The notes beneath the pieces are model-generated. The model had not been told where the DNA came from. It ran no database searches and saw only the letters and a list, made by a program, of their open reading frames with translations. A stretch of DNA of 64,000 nt from an uncultured Bartonella sp. (GTDB lineage: Bacteria > Pseudomonadota > Alphaproteobacteria > Rhizobiales > Rhizobiaceae), in the NCBI GenBank assembly GCA_946478235.1, contig CAMLBF010000002.1:407364-471363 (forward strand), written 5' to 3'. This document shows, piece after piece, positions 56,544 to 64,000 of this stretch. Every line of letters begins with the position of its first letter. The stretch's first letter is position 1. Both the position numbers and the translations under genes were made by a program.

Positions 56544-57140
56544 TCAAGCTTTTTCATAAAGCTCAAGCACATAGTCCCAATTAACAAGGTGATCTATGAA
56601 CGCCTCAAGATATTTCGGACGAGCATTACGATAATCAATATAGTATGAGTGCTCCCATACATCGACACCAAGAATAGGTGTTGCACCATGAACGAGTGGG
56701 TTTTCACCATTTGGTGTTTTTGAAATTTCAAGCTTGCCGTTTTTAACAGCCAACCAAGCCCATCCTGATCCGAATTGAGCAGCACCAGCAGCCAAAAAGT
56801 CTGCACGGAATTTATCAAATCCGCCTAAATCTGAATCAATCGCTTTAGCCAATTTTTCTGGAAGCTTATTGCCGCCACCATTTTTCTTCATCCATTTCCA
56901 GAAATGGGTGTGGTTATAATGCTGTGCAGCGTTATTGAACAATCCCTGATTCTTGCCAAAACTTGCTTTAACGATTTCCTCTAAGCTTTTACCTTCAAGT
57001 CCTGAATCCTGTAAAAGCTTATTACCATTGGTGACATAGGCCTGATGGTGTTTGTCGTGGTGATATTCAAGTGTTTCCCGCGACATGTAAGGAGCGAGAG
57101 CCTCATAGTCATAGGGTAATTCGGGCAATTCAAAAGCCAT
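56544..57140 (-). CDS. sodB: Superoxide dismutase, iron type
   Basis: The 198-residue enzyme has metal-binding residues in EYHHDKHHQAYV (His), NAAQHYNHTHFW (His), and DVWEHSYYIDYRNARPKYL (Asp, His). The Gln in NAAQHYNH and the AAQFGSGWAWL segment are typical of Fe-dependent rather than Mn-dependent enzymes. It destroys superoxide in the cytosol. It is monocistronic. Confidence 0.95.
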   Translation of the reverse strand: MAFELPELPYDYEALAPYMSRETLEYHHDKHHQAYVTNGNKLLQDSGLEGKSLEEIVKASFGKNQGLFNNAAQHYNHTHFWKWMKKNGGGNKLPEKLAKAIDSDLGGFDKFRADFLAAGAAQFGSGWAWLAVKNGKLEISKTPNGENPLVHGATPILGVDVWEHSYYIDYRNARPKYLEAFIDHLVNWDYVLELYEKA

Positions 57141-57385
57141 TTCAGATACTCCTTAAAAATTTTATCTGTTGGTTTATTAATGTGGCGTGGTCAGACATGA
57201 AAGACAAGGGAAATTGTCGTTTTCACGCGAGTTTGACTGAATAAGTATAGTTCTAAACAAGTTATCTCGCTTTTTTACCTGCGATATATTTTTAGCTGAA
57301 TAATTAGTTTGTGGTCGATTTGATTTGCTTCTTGTTAAGAGACTCAAAACATAATGGCATCTCAACTAAAGAGATGGAACAGGTA

Positions 57386-58111
57386 ATGGCGCGACAAATT
57401 TCCCGACGAGATTTCATGCAAATCTTAATGATTGGTACCGCAACAACAAGTCTTTCAGCCTGTATGCCCAGAGGCCTTAAGGACTTAACGTCCAACCAAG
57501 TCGCATTGGCACCGATCCCACAACAACAGTCCAATGCCCCACAACCATCAGAACAGGCTTTAGCACCATTTGCAGCCATGTATGGTTCGCAAGTTGATGG
57601 TGCATTCATGCTTCCAGCAATACCCTATCAAAAAATCGACCCACAATTTTTGCGACAAATCGTTGATGATCCTACGGGCGAACAACCTGGGACAATTGTT
57701 GTTGATACCAATAGGCGTTTTCTCTATCTCGTACGGCAAAATGGCAAAGCTATCCGTTATGGTGTAAGCGTGGGTAAAAGTGGTTTTGCATGGTCTGGCC
57801 GTGGCATAATCCAATATAAAAAGACTTGGCCGACATGGACACCTCCTGCGGAAATGATCCTTAGGCAACCACAACTCAAAAAGTTCAGTGCGGAAAATGG
57901 TGGTATGCCACCTGGGCTAAAAAATCCACTGGGCGCGCGTGCTTTATATATTTTCCAAAACGGCAAGGATACATTATATCGCCTACATGGTTCACCGGAA
58001 TGGAACTCTATTGGCAAAAGAGCATCTTCTGGTTGTATCCGGTTGATAAATCAGGACATTATTGATCTTTATGAACGTGTGCCGGAAAAAGCCCCAATCC
58101 TTGTTGTTTAA
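57386..58111 (+). CDS. L,D-transpeptidase (YkuD family), Tat-type lipoprotein signal
   Basis: The protein is about 241 residues. The N-terminus MARQISRRDFMQILMIGTATTSLSACMPRG combines a twin-arginine motif (SRRDFM) with a lipobox (LSAC), so it is probably exported folded and lipidated. The YkuD domain contains IVVDTNRRFLYLVRQNGKAIRYGVSVGK and the catalytic HGSPEWNSIGKRASSGCIRLINQD (His, Cys). It forms 3-3 crosslinks in peptidoglycan or links lipoproteins or outer-membrane proteins to it. ATG 57386 is preferred over 57311, which would place 25 residues before the Tat motif. Confidence 0.88.
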   Translation: MARQISRRDFMQILMIGTATTSLSACMPRGLKDLTSNQVALAPIPQQQSNAPQPSEQALAPFAAMYGSQVDGAFMLPAIPYQKIDPQFLRQIVDDPTGEQPGTIVVDTNRRFLYLVRQNGKAIRYGVSVGKSGFAWSGRGIIQYKKTWPTWTPPAEMILRQPQLKKFSAENGGMPPGLKNPLGARALYIFQNGKDTLYRLHGSPEWNSIGKRASSGCIRLINQDIIDLYERVPEKAPILVV

Positions 58112-58213
58112 TGCAACTTATCTTCAATAAACGCCATTTGTTGGAGACATAAATATTTGTTGGAGACATAAATAATGTGTCTTCAAACAATCCGCCACCA
58201 ATCTGTCTTTTTA

Positions 58214-59407
58214 TAAGGCCTTATTGGCCTTTTTTTCTTACAGAAGGATAATAATCTTTAAACGACAGATTTTCTCGGTACAACATCTCTTCCACTGCTG
58301 ATGCTTTTTTCAAGATCAAACATCAGGTTTCAAGACCAAGCATCGGCGGCAACAGACAATCGTCGCAAATTCAACCAACCAGTTATCAGCTATTTGCGTT
58401 TTCCACCCAACAAATTACCCAAAAGGCCACGCAGATAGCTCTCCCCTGCTTTTGCAATAGATCGACCTATGGAATTGGCGGCTGTCCGTGTGACGGACTT
58501 AATTGCTGTTTCTGCAACAGGTTGCCCGCGACTATTCTTTTTATTATTGCCCCAAATCGTATCCCAAAAACCGCTCCCTTATTGTGTGTCGCTAGATGAT
58601 TGTTTTAAGGCCTTATCCGCCTCTTTTCCTGCAGAGGTGCGCTATCTCTAACCTATACATCATTTCTCGACACAACATCCCTTCCGCCGCTGATGCTTTT
58701 TTCAAGATCAAGCATCAGTTTTCAAGACCAAGCATCGGCGGCAACAGACAATCGTCGCAAATTCAACCAACCAGTTATCAGCTATTTGCGTTTTCCACCC
58801 AACAAATTACCCAAAAGGCCACGCAGATAGCTCTCCCCTGCTTTTGCAATAGATCGACCTATGGAATTGGCGGCTGTCCGCGTGACGGACTTAATTGCTG
58901 TTTCTGCAACAGATTGCCCCCGACTATTCTTTTTATCATTGCCCCAAATCGTATCCCAAAACCCGCCACCTTGTTGCGTATCGTTGGATGATTGTTTTAA
59001 GGTCTTATTGGCTCGTTCCCTACTTAAGGCTACCAGTCTCTAGCGATATACATCGTTTCTCAGTACAACGCGTTTCTCTGTACAACGCCTCTTCCACCGC
59101 TGATGCTTTTTTCAAGATCAAGCATCAGTTTTCAAGACCAAGCATCGGCGGCAACAGACAATCGTCGCAAATTCAACCAACCAGTTATCAGCTATTTGCG
59201 TTTTCCACCCAACAAATTACCCAAAAGGCCACGCAGATAGCTCTCCCCTGCTTTTGCAATAGATCGACCTATGGAATTGGCGGCTGTCCGCGTGACGGAC
59301 TTAATTGCTGTTTCTGCAACAGATTGCCCCCGACTATTCTTTTTATCATTGCCCCAAATCGTATCCCAAAAACTGCCCCCTTGTTGCGTGTCGTTAGATG
59401 ATTGTTT
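58214..59407. repeat. Triplicated 3' end of the HerA-like gene (units of 392 and 410 bp)
   Basis: Three head-to-tail units run from about 58214 to 58606, 58606 to 58998 and 58998 to 59407. Equivalent stop codons lie at 58390, 58782 and 59192. Each unit holds a downstream flank (AAGGCCTTAT..., then CTGATGCTTTTTTCAAGATCAA) and about 215 bp of the gene's last coding part, ending at GATGATTGTTTT. Only the third unit joins the intact gene. The copies encode nearly the same C-terminal peptide (AANSIGRSIAKAGESYL...GGKRK). Confidence 0.93.
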
Positions 59408-60712
59408 TTCGGCAGTGTTACGCGCAAGCATTTCATAAGCGGAATCACGATCAATTGTTTCATCATATTTACCGCTTACTGGACTGGTTTTGATCAGATT
59501 TTCGCGCTCTTGGGGCGTAATTGCCCCTATCTGGGAAGCAGGTGGCCTAATAGTTGTTTTTTGCACCATAGAAGGAACACCTTTATCTTCCAACGTTGAT
59601 ACCAGCGCTTCACCAGTTGCCAATTGTCCAATCATTTCTGCCGTATTGAAATCCGGATTGGTGCGGAATGTCGCCGCCGCCGCTTTAACGGCTGCTGTTT
59701 CTCGTGGGGTATAGGCGCGAAGCGCATGTTCTATACGATTACCGAGCTGGGAAAGAACAGTATCCGGCACATCAAGCGGATTTTGTGATATAAAATATAT
59801 TCCAACGCCTTTTGATCTGATGAGACGAACCACTTGCTCAATACGTTCAATAAGAGCTTTCGGCGCGTTATCGAATAACAGATGCGCTTCATCAAAGAAA
59901 AATACTAAACGCGGTTTTTCAGGATCACCAATTTCCGGCAATTGCTCAAAGAGTTCGGACATCAACCACAGCAGAAATGTCGAATAAAGCCGCGGATTAG
60001 ACATGAGTTTATCAGAAGCAAGCACACTGACCACGCCACGTCCATCAGTGGTTGTACGCATAATGTCTTTTAATTCGAGAGCCGGTTCACCAAAAAAATG
60101 TTCACCACCCTGTTGTTCAAAAACAAGTAATTGACGCTGGATTGCACCAACTGATGGTTTTGAAATATTGCCATAGCGGGCAGACAATTCGGTTGCACGA
60201 TCAGCGACATGTGCCAGCATTGCCTGTAGATCTTTTAAATCGAGCAGCAATAAGCCTTCTTCATCTGCGATCTTGAAGGCGATATTTAACACACCTTCCT
60301 GTGCCGAAGTTAAATCCATGAGGCGTGATAATAATAATGGTCCCATTTCAGACACTGTTGCGCGAATAGGATGGCCTTCCACGCCGAACAAATCCCAGAA
60401 AATAACCGGACTTGCTTTCATCTGAATGTCATCAAGACCAACTTTATTGGCTCTTGATTTGACATTATCTGTAAGAGTACCTGCTTTTGAAATACCTGAA
60501 AGGTCGCCTTTTACGTCGGCACAAAAAACAGGCACGCCCACTGCAGAAAATGATTCAGCCAGCACCTGCAGTGTCACGGTTTTACCTGTGCCTGTGGCAC
60601 CCGTAATAAGCCCATGGCGATTGGCATATTTTAGCCAAATATATTCTTTCTTGAGTCCTGTGCCATGCTTTGGATGACTCGCACCAATAAAAATGCCATT
60701 TTCTTCGGACAT
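59192..60712 (-). CDS. HerA-like ATPase (DUF853 family)
   Basis: The 506-residue cytosolic protein has Walker A GATGTGKTVTLQ, an Asp-rich strand VFCADVKGDLSG, and Walker B PRLVFFFDEAHLLFDNAP followed by FISQNPLDVPDTVLSQLGNRI, the FtsK/HerA-type core. The C-terminal 70 residues (after about 430) are helical and Gly/Lys-rich. Family members are often annotated as helicase HerA-like; the biological role in Rhizobiales is not established. It is a single gene. The 3' end is present in two further truncated tandem copies downstream. Confidence 0.9.
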   Translation of the reverse strand: MSEENGIFIGASHPKHGTGLKKEYIWLKYANRHGLITGATGTGKTVTLQVLAESFSAVGVPVFCADVKGDLSGISKAGTLTDNVKSRANKVGLDDIQMKASPVIFWDLFGVEGHPIRATVSEMGPLLLSRLMDLTSAQEGVLNIAFKIADEEGLLLLDLKDLQAMLAHVADRATELSARYGNISKPSVGAIQRQLLVFEQQGGEHFFGEPALELKDIMRTTTDGRGVVSVLASDKLMSNPRLYSTFLLWLMSELFEQLPEIGDPEKPRLVFFFDEAHLLFDNAPKALIERIEQVVRLIRSKGVGIYFISQNPLDVPDTVLSQLGNRIEHALRAYTPRETAAVKAAAATFRTNPDFNTAEMIGQLATGEALVSTLEDKGVPSMVQKTTIRPPASQIGAITPQERENLIKTSPVSGKYDETIDRDSAYEMLARNTAEKQSSNDTQQGGSFWDTIWGNDKKNSRGQSVAETAIKSVTRTAANSIGRSIAKAGESYLRGLLGNLLGGKRK

Positions 60713-61243
60713 GCCCCGTAATTCCTTTATACGCTTTTCCCATGCATCTAGCTAAATGTAACAGAATTTTTTCAAATCAATAAGACATTTAAAGCGATCG
60801 TCATGCAATGTGCATATAGTTTTATCATATTATAAAATTTATAATATTTTATCCTTCATTATATGTTATTTTCAAATAATAAATCTTAATTATATCGCTT
60901 AACTTCAGTTTATAAAAATTTGTATTGAATATAACTATAAAAATTTATCTATTTCATAAATGGTTTTGTTTAAACCCCATTTAAAAATTAATATTTTTAT
61001 TATATAATACCTTTAAAATACGATTTTTTACAAAAAATATTCATTTAAAAATGAAGTGTTTTATTTCAATTGCATCATTAGAAACAAATTCGTTTTATTG
61101 CCATTTTGTCCCATTTGTTTTTTAAAATGGAATGCTAAATGAAATAACAACACGTTGGTCTTGCACCCGTTATAGCTTTGTGATTGTGTGTTAAAACCAA
61201 AGCATATGGTGTGATATTGATTTTGTAGGAATTTAGTTTGCTC
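60713..61243. other. Very AT-rich gene-free region
   Basis: About 530 bp composed mainly of A/T runs. No ORF or RNA gene can be supported. It separates two divergent genes and is a possible binding region for an AT-rich-DNA-binding regulator such as MucR (inference). Confidence 0.5.
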
Positions 61244-62563
61244 ATGAGCCCGAAACAGTCCCAACCATCATCATCCAAACCTACTCGGAATGTAGGGTGG
61301 TCAGTTATGCAGCGCGCCGATGATCCAGATATTGAGCGCGCCCGTCATCAGTTGAAGCAGGATATTTCGAATGGTGCCAATGGTGTTGCACTGATCTTCG
61401 AAGGTGCCAATAGTGCATATGGTTTCGGATTACCGGCAAAAACCGATACAATTCCTACCTTGTTTGACGGTATTAATCTTGACGGTTTGCATATCCGTTT
61501 GGACAATCACCCACATGGGCGCGTTATTGCTGACAGTTTCATAGATTATCTGCAACATCGTCGCATCAATCCAACACGGACTCAATTGACTTTCAGTACC
61601 GACCCGACAGCTGTGTTGGCAACAACCGGTAAACTAAAAATGTCGATTGAAGCGCTGAAAGCTTCTTTACCACAATCAATGTCCGGATTTTTCTCTTCCG
61701 GTATACCGGGCGTGGTATTGGAAGCAGACGGCCGCCCCTACCACAATGCAGGCGCAACTGAAGCACAAGAAATCGGTGCCATGATGTCGGTGGCCTTGGG
61801 GCATTTGAAAATGGTTGAGGAAGCCCGCCACCATATAATTTATGCATTACCACATATCGGCTTTGCCACTGCTATGGATCAGGATCCGGTTATGGGACTT
61901 GCAAAGATGCGGGCTATTCGTCAATTGTGGCGCAAATTGCAGGAAGAACGTGGCGTTTCTTCGCCCTTTTCTGCCAATATACACGTTGAAACTTCAATGC
62001 GTATGATGACAAAGCAGGATTCACTCAGCAATATTTCTCGCGCTTCAATGGCTGCATATGCCGGTATTTTAGGGGGAGCGTCTTCCGTTTCTGTTCTGCC
62101 GCATAGTTTTGTATTTGGTTTACCAGATGCTGAAGCAAGACGTGTTGCCCGCAACAGTCAATTGGTATTGCTTGATGAGCAAACCACGCCTTTGGCAAAA
62201 AATGCCAACCGCCGTGGTTCTGATGCTGATGCTTTGGCAGAAGCCGCATGGGCGGAATTCATCCGCTTTGAGCAAGAAGGTGGCGTATTGCAAAGCTTGA
62301 TTGATGGTAACCTTGCCAAGCGCATAGAAGAAGCACGCGACCTTCGTCTCGTCAGCATTCATAATAACCAAAGGGCAATCATTGGTACTTCGCTTTATGA
62401 AAAGCATGACGATAAACCATCCGGAATAGTGGAACAAAATCCGGTTAAATTTGTTGCAGAAGGTATAACGCACTGCAAACCTTTGACTTGTGGGCGTTGG
62501 GATGAAGACTTTTTAGAAATTCAAAAAATAGCGCCTGTCGAAATAGCCAAGGATAATAAATGA
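61244..62563 (+). CDS. Methylmalonyl-CoA mutase family protein, small-subunit-like
   Basis: The 439-residue protein covers only the substrate-binding barrel: WSVMQRADDPDIERARHQLKQDISNGANGVALIFEGAN, HIGFATAMDQDPVMGLAKMRAIRQLW, then FSANIHVETSMRMMTKQD and ILGGASSVSVLPHSF. No C-terminal B12-binding domain (DxHxxG) is present, as in the non-catalytic small subunit of heterodimeric mutases, though shorter than that subunit. A catalytic partner is not in the window. ATG 61244 was used (TTG 61238 also in frame). It overlaps corA by four bases. Confidence 0.8.
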   Translation: MSPKQSQPSSSKPTRNVGWSVMQRADDPDIERARHQLKQDISNGANGVALIFEGANSAYGFGLPAKTDTIPTLFDGINLDGLHIRLDNHPHGRVIADSFIDYLQHRRINPTRTQLTFSTDPTAVLATTGKLKMSIEALKASLPQSMSGFFSSGIPGVVLEADGRPYHNAGATEAQEIGAMMSVALGHLKMVEEARHHIIYALPHIGFATAMDQDPVMGLAKMRAIRQLWRKLQEERGVSSPFSANIHVETSMRMMTKQDSLSNISRASMAAYAGILGGASSVSVLPHSFVFGLPDAEARRVARNSQLVLLDEQTTPLAKNANRRGSDADALAEAAWAEFIRFEQEGGVLQSLIDGNLAKRIEEARDLRLVSIHNNQRAIIGTSLYEKHDDKPSGIVEQNPVKFVAEGITHCKPLTCGRWDEDFLEIQKIAPVEIAKDNK

Positions 62564-63588
62564 TTCGAAGCTTCCGCTCTTCCACTGACCGTCTTGTTGA
62601 AGTGCCATTAAAAGATGATGGCACCCCTGAAGATGATGTTTTATGGATTGATTTAGCGGATCCGACACCTGGCGAAGAGAAACACTTGGAAGAATGGCTT
62701 GGTATTCCAATTCCCACTCATGATGACATGACGGAAATTGAGGAATCAAGCCGTTTTTATATGGAAAATGGCGCCCAATACCTAACTGCACCGCTCATCT
62801 ATACAGTGGAAGGTAGCAATCGTAATATTGGCCCAGTAACATTTATCCTTGTTGGAGCAAGACTTGTTACCGTACGCTATAGCCACCCACAAGCGGTGGA
62901 ATTATTTATCACCCGTGTGATTAAATCAGGCAATGGCATCATCACGCAGCAATGCACCGGATTGACAATTTTAACAGCACTTATTGAGGCGGCAACGGAT
63001 AGGCTTGCAGATATATTGGAAGCCGTATCGGGAAAAATCGAGTCGGCATCACGGCAAATTTTCCAGCGGGATCAAGATGCATTGCCAATGTCTACAGCAG
63101 ATTTCAGGCAGACCTTGAACCAAATTGGCAATCAAGGTGCAACACTTTCCATGGTGAGAGAAAGCATCGCCGGTATCAGCCGCATGCTTGTTTATGTCGA
63201 AGCCTATGGAAAAACCGTTACACCTAAATATGTTGAGGCTGACGGCAAGACAGTAACGCCGAAAAAAGACATGAAAACGACGATAAAATCGCTTGAGCAG
63301 GATACCCAATCGCTCGAACATTTTGCTGATTTCTTGTCGTCAAAAATGACTTTTCTACTTGATACGGTTGTTGGAATGATTTCAACAGAGCAGAATGCAA
63401 TTATCAAATTTTTCTCTGTTGCTGCCGTTGGATTTATGCCTCCAACACTGGTCGCCTCTATTTATGGAATGAATTTCCAGTTTATGCCGGAACTTGCCAA
63501 ACCATGGGGCTATCCATTAGCACTATTTCTCATGGTCATTTCGGCAGTTATTCCGCTCATCTATTTTCGCAAAAAAGGCTGGCTTTAA
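62560..63588 (+). CDS. corA: Magnesium/cobalt transporter CorA
   Basis: The 342-residue protein has a large cytosolic N-terminal domain and two C-terminal membrane helices. The signature is intact: the first helix region ends VASIYGMNFQFMPEL, with the GMN selectivity motif, followed by the second helix and a basic tail (FRKKGWL). It forms a pentameric channel for Mg. Between the long helices it carries a tandem 12-residue repeat (about residues 212-235) that I would not expect in CorA. It overlaps the upstream mutase-like gene by an ATGA. Confidence 0.93.
   Translation: MIRSFRSSTDRLVEVPLKDDGTPEDDVLWIDLADPTPGEEKHLEEWLGIPIPTHDDMTEIEESSRFYMENGAQYLTAPLIYTVEGSNRNIGPVTFILVGARLVTVRYSHPQAVELFITRVIKSGNGIITQQCTGLTILTALIEAATDRLADILEAVSGKIESASRQIFQRDQDALPMSTADFRQTLNQIGNQGATLSMVRESIAGISRMLVYVEAYGKTVTPKYVEADGKTVTPKKDMKTTIKSLEQDTQSLEHFADFLSSKMTFLLDTVVGMISTEQNAIIKFFSVAAVGFMPPTLVASIYGMNFQFMPELAKPWGYPLALFLMVISAVIPLIYFRKKGWL
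63193..63264 (+). repeat. Tandem 36-bp repeat inside corA
   Basis: Two adjacent 36-nt units encode YVEAYGKTVTPK (63193-63228) and YVEADGKTVTPK (63229-63264). The peptides differ at one residue, while nine of the twelve codons differ only synonymously. Confidence 0.93.
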
Positions 63589-63914
63589 AATATTGGGTGT
63601 GGCCTATAGCAAAATCCCAAAACACCTCCATTTCCAGACATTTAGACTATCCATTTTATAGACTATCCTTTTTGCGTAACGATAATGGATGAACTTCAAC
63701 TAGTTTTGAGACCGATTTTCGTCGATGTTTGGGATCAATTTTCGACGTTTTTGCAAAATACTGGATTTGAGCTGAATATAACAAACTGAATAACGTCTTT
63801 TAATGTAAATGCTATTTTTCCAGAATTGATAAGCTGAGATTAAAAGTCGCCTAGCTAATTTCGGTCGCGCAGAATCGAGCAACAGGCACCATTTTAAAGA
63901 TTCAGATGGTGCAT
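63589..63914. other. Intergenic region downstream of corA
   Basis: No gene with a recognisable product. An ATG at 63906 opens a frame that passes into the octanucleotide array and stays open to the window end. Confidence 0.45.
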
Positions 63915-64000
63915 GAGGCAACGAGGCAGCGAGGCAACGAGGCAGCGAGGCAGCGAGGCAGCGAGGCAGCGAGGCAGCGAGGCAGCGAGGCAGCGAGGCA
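63915..64000 (+). repeat. Octanucleotide (GAGGCAGC) tandem array, continuing past the window
   Basis: From 63915 to the window end the sequence is built of 8-bp units: GAGGCAAC, GAGGCAGC, GAGGCAAC, then seven or more GAGGCAGC. Eight is not a multiple of three, so unit loss or gain would change the frame of any gene running through it. Three units translate to an eight-residue repeat (EAARQRGS). Confidence 0.93.

Noticed and set aside
58469..59401. Several plus-strand open frames inside the triplicated region
   Set aside because: They are antisense to the HerA-like gene's repeated 3' end and repeat with it. None has a ribosome-binding site or a domain.
63915..64000. CRISPR array at the window end
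   Set aside because: The 8-bp units are directly adjacent with no spacers, so it is a simple tandem array.

Overview
The window looks like the chromosome of an AT-rich member of the Hyphomicrobiales (Rhizobiales), close to Bartonella/Brucella. That call rests on an Omp2b-type porin, a MucR/Ros regulator, PleC, the cycHJKL (ccmIEFH) block beside feuPQ, the glnE - two-component pair - degP block, the thiOSGE(D) run behind a TPP riboswitch, and the DUF1491/DUF5330/DUF423 small proteins of this order. The low GC and many gene remnants favour a host-adapted lineage such as Bartonella. That is inference; no 16S or other marker lies in the window.

Positions 1-9650 are an accessory zone. It opens with a decayed type I specificity gene (hsdS), followed directly by two intact, overlapping genes: a Shedu-like DUF4263 nuclease and a HAD phosphatase. 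Next come 1.2 kb of debris with an IS3-type transposase tail, then a small AT-rich island made of an MmyB-type XRE regulator, a frameshifted 5-aminolevulinate-synthase-like gene and an MFS exporter. The zone ends with a phage lysis cassette remnant (small membrane protein, nested spanin-like pair, holin-like protein) beside a tRNA-Ser gene.

Positions 10180-39570 are mostly conserved core: porin; HisC-like aminotransferase and DUF423 protein; TPP riboswitch and thiO-thiS-thiG-thiE-thiD; macro-domain protein; EEP-family hydrolase; acyl-CoA dehydrogenase-like protein; uracil-DNA glycosylase; DMT exporter; pepN; pleC; glnE; an OmpR-type two-component pair; degP; and the cytochrome c maturation genes ccmH-F-E-I.

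Positions 39697-63588 continue with a surface lipoprotein, an LLM monooxygenase, feuQ-feuP-feuN, a class A penicillin-binding protein, DUF1214/DUF1254 proteins, a peptidoglycan-binding protein with a sensor kinase, DUF5330, sufE, mucR, msrB-ptrB, two paralogous Cys-rich secreted proteins, sodB, an L,D-transpeptidase, a HerA-like ATPase, a methylmalonyl-CoA mutase family subunit and corA.

The recurring oddity is small-scale tandem duplication. The LLM/feuQ convergent junction is duplicated (339-bp unit), the 3' end of the HerA-like gene is present three times (392/410-bp units), corA carries a duplicated 12-residue peptide, ccmI has an Ala/Asn/Lys/Glu-rich repeat tract, and the window ends inside an octanucleotide GAGGCAGC array. 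The best candidate for a little-described system is the Shedu-HAD pair left intact behind a dead hsdS.
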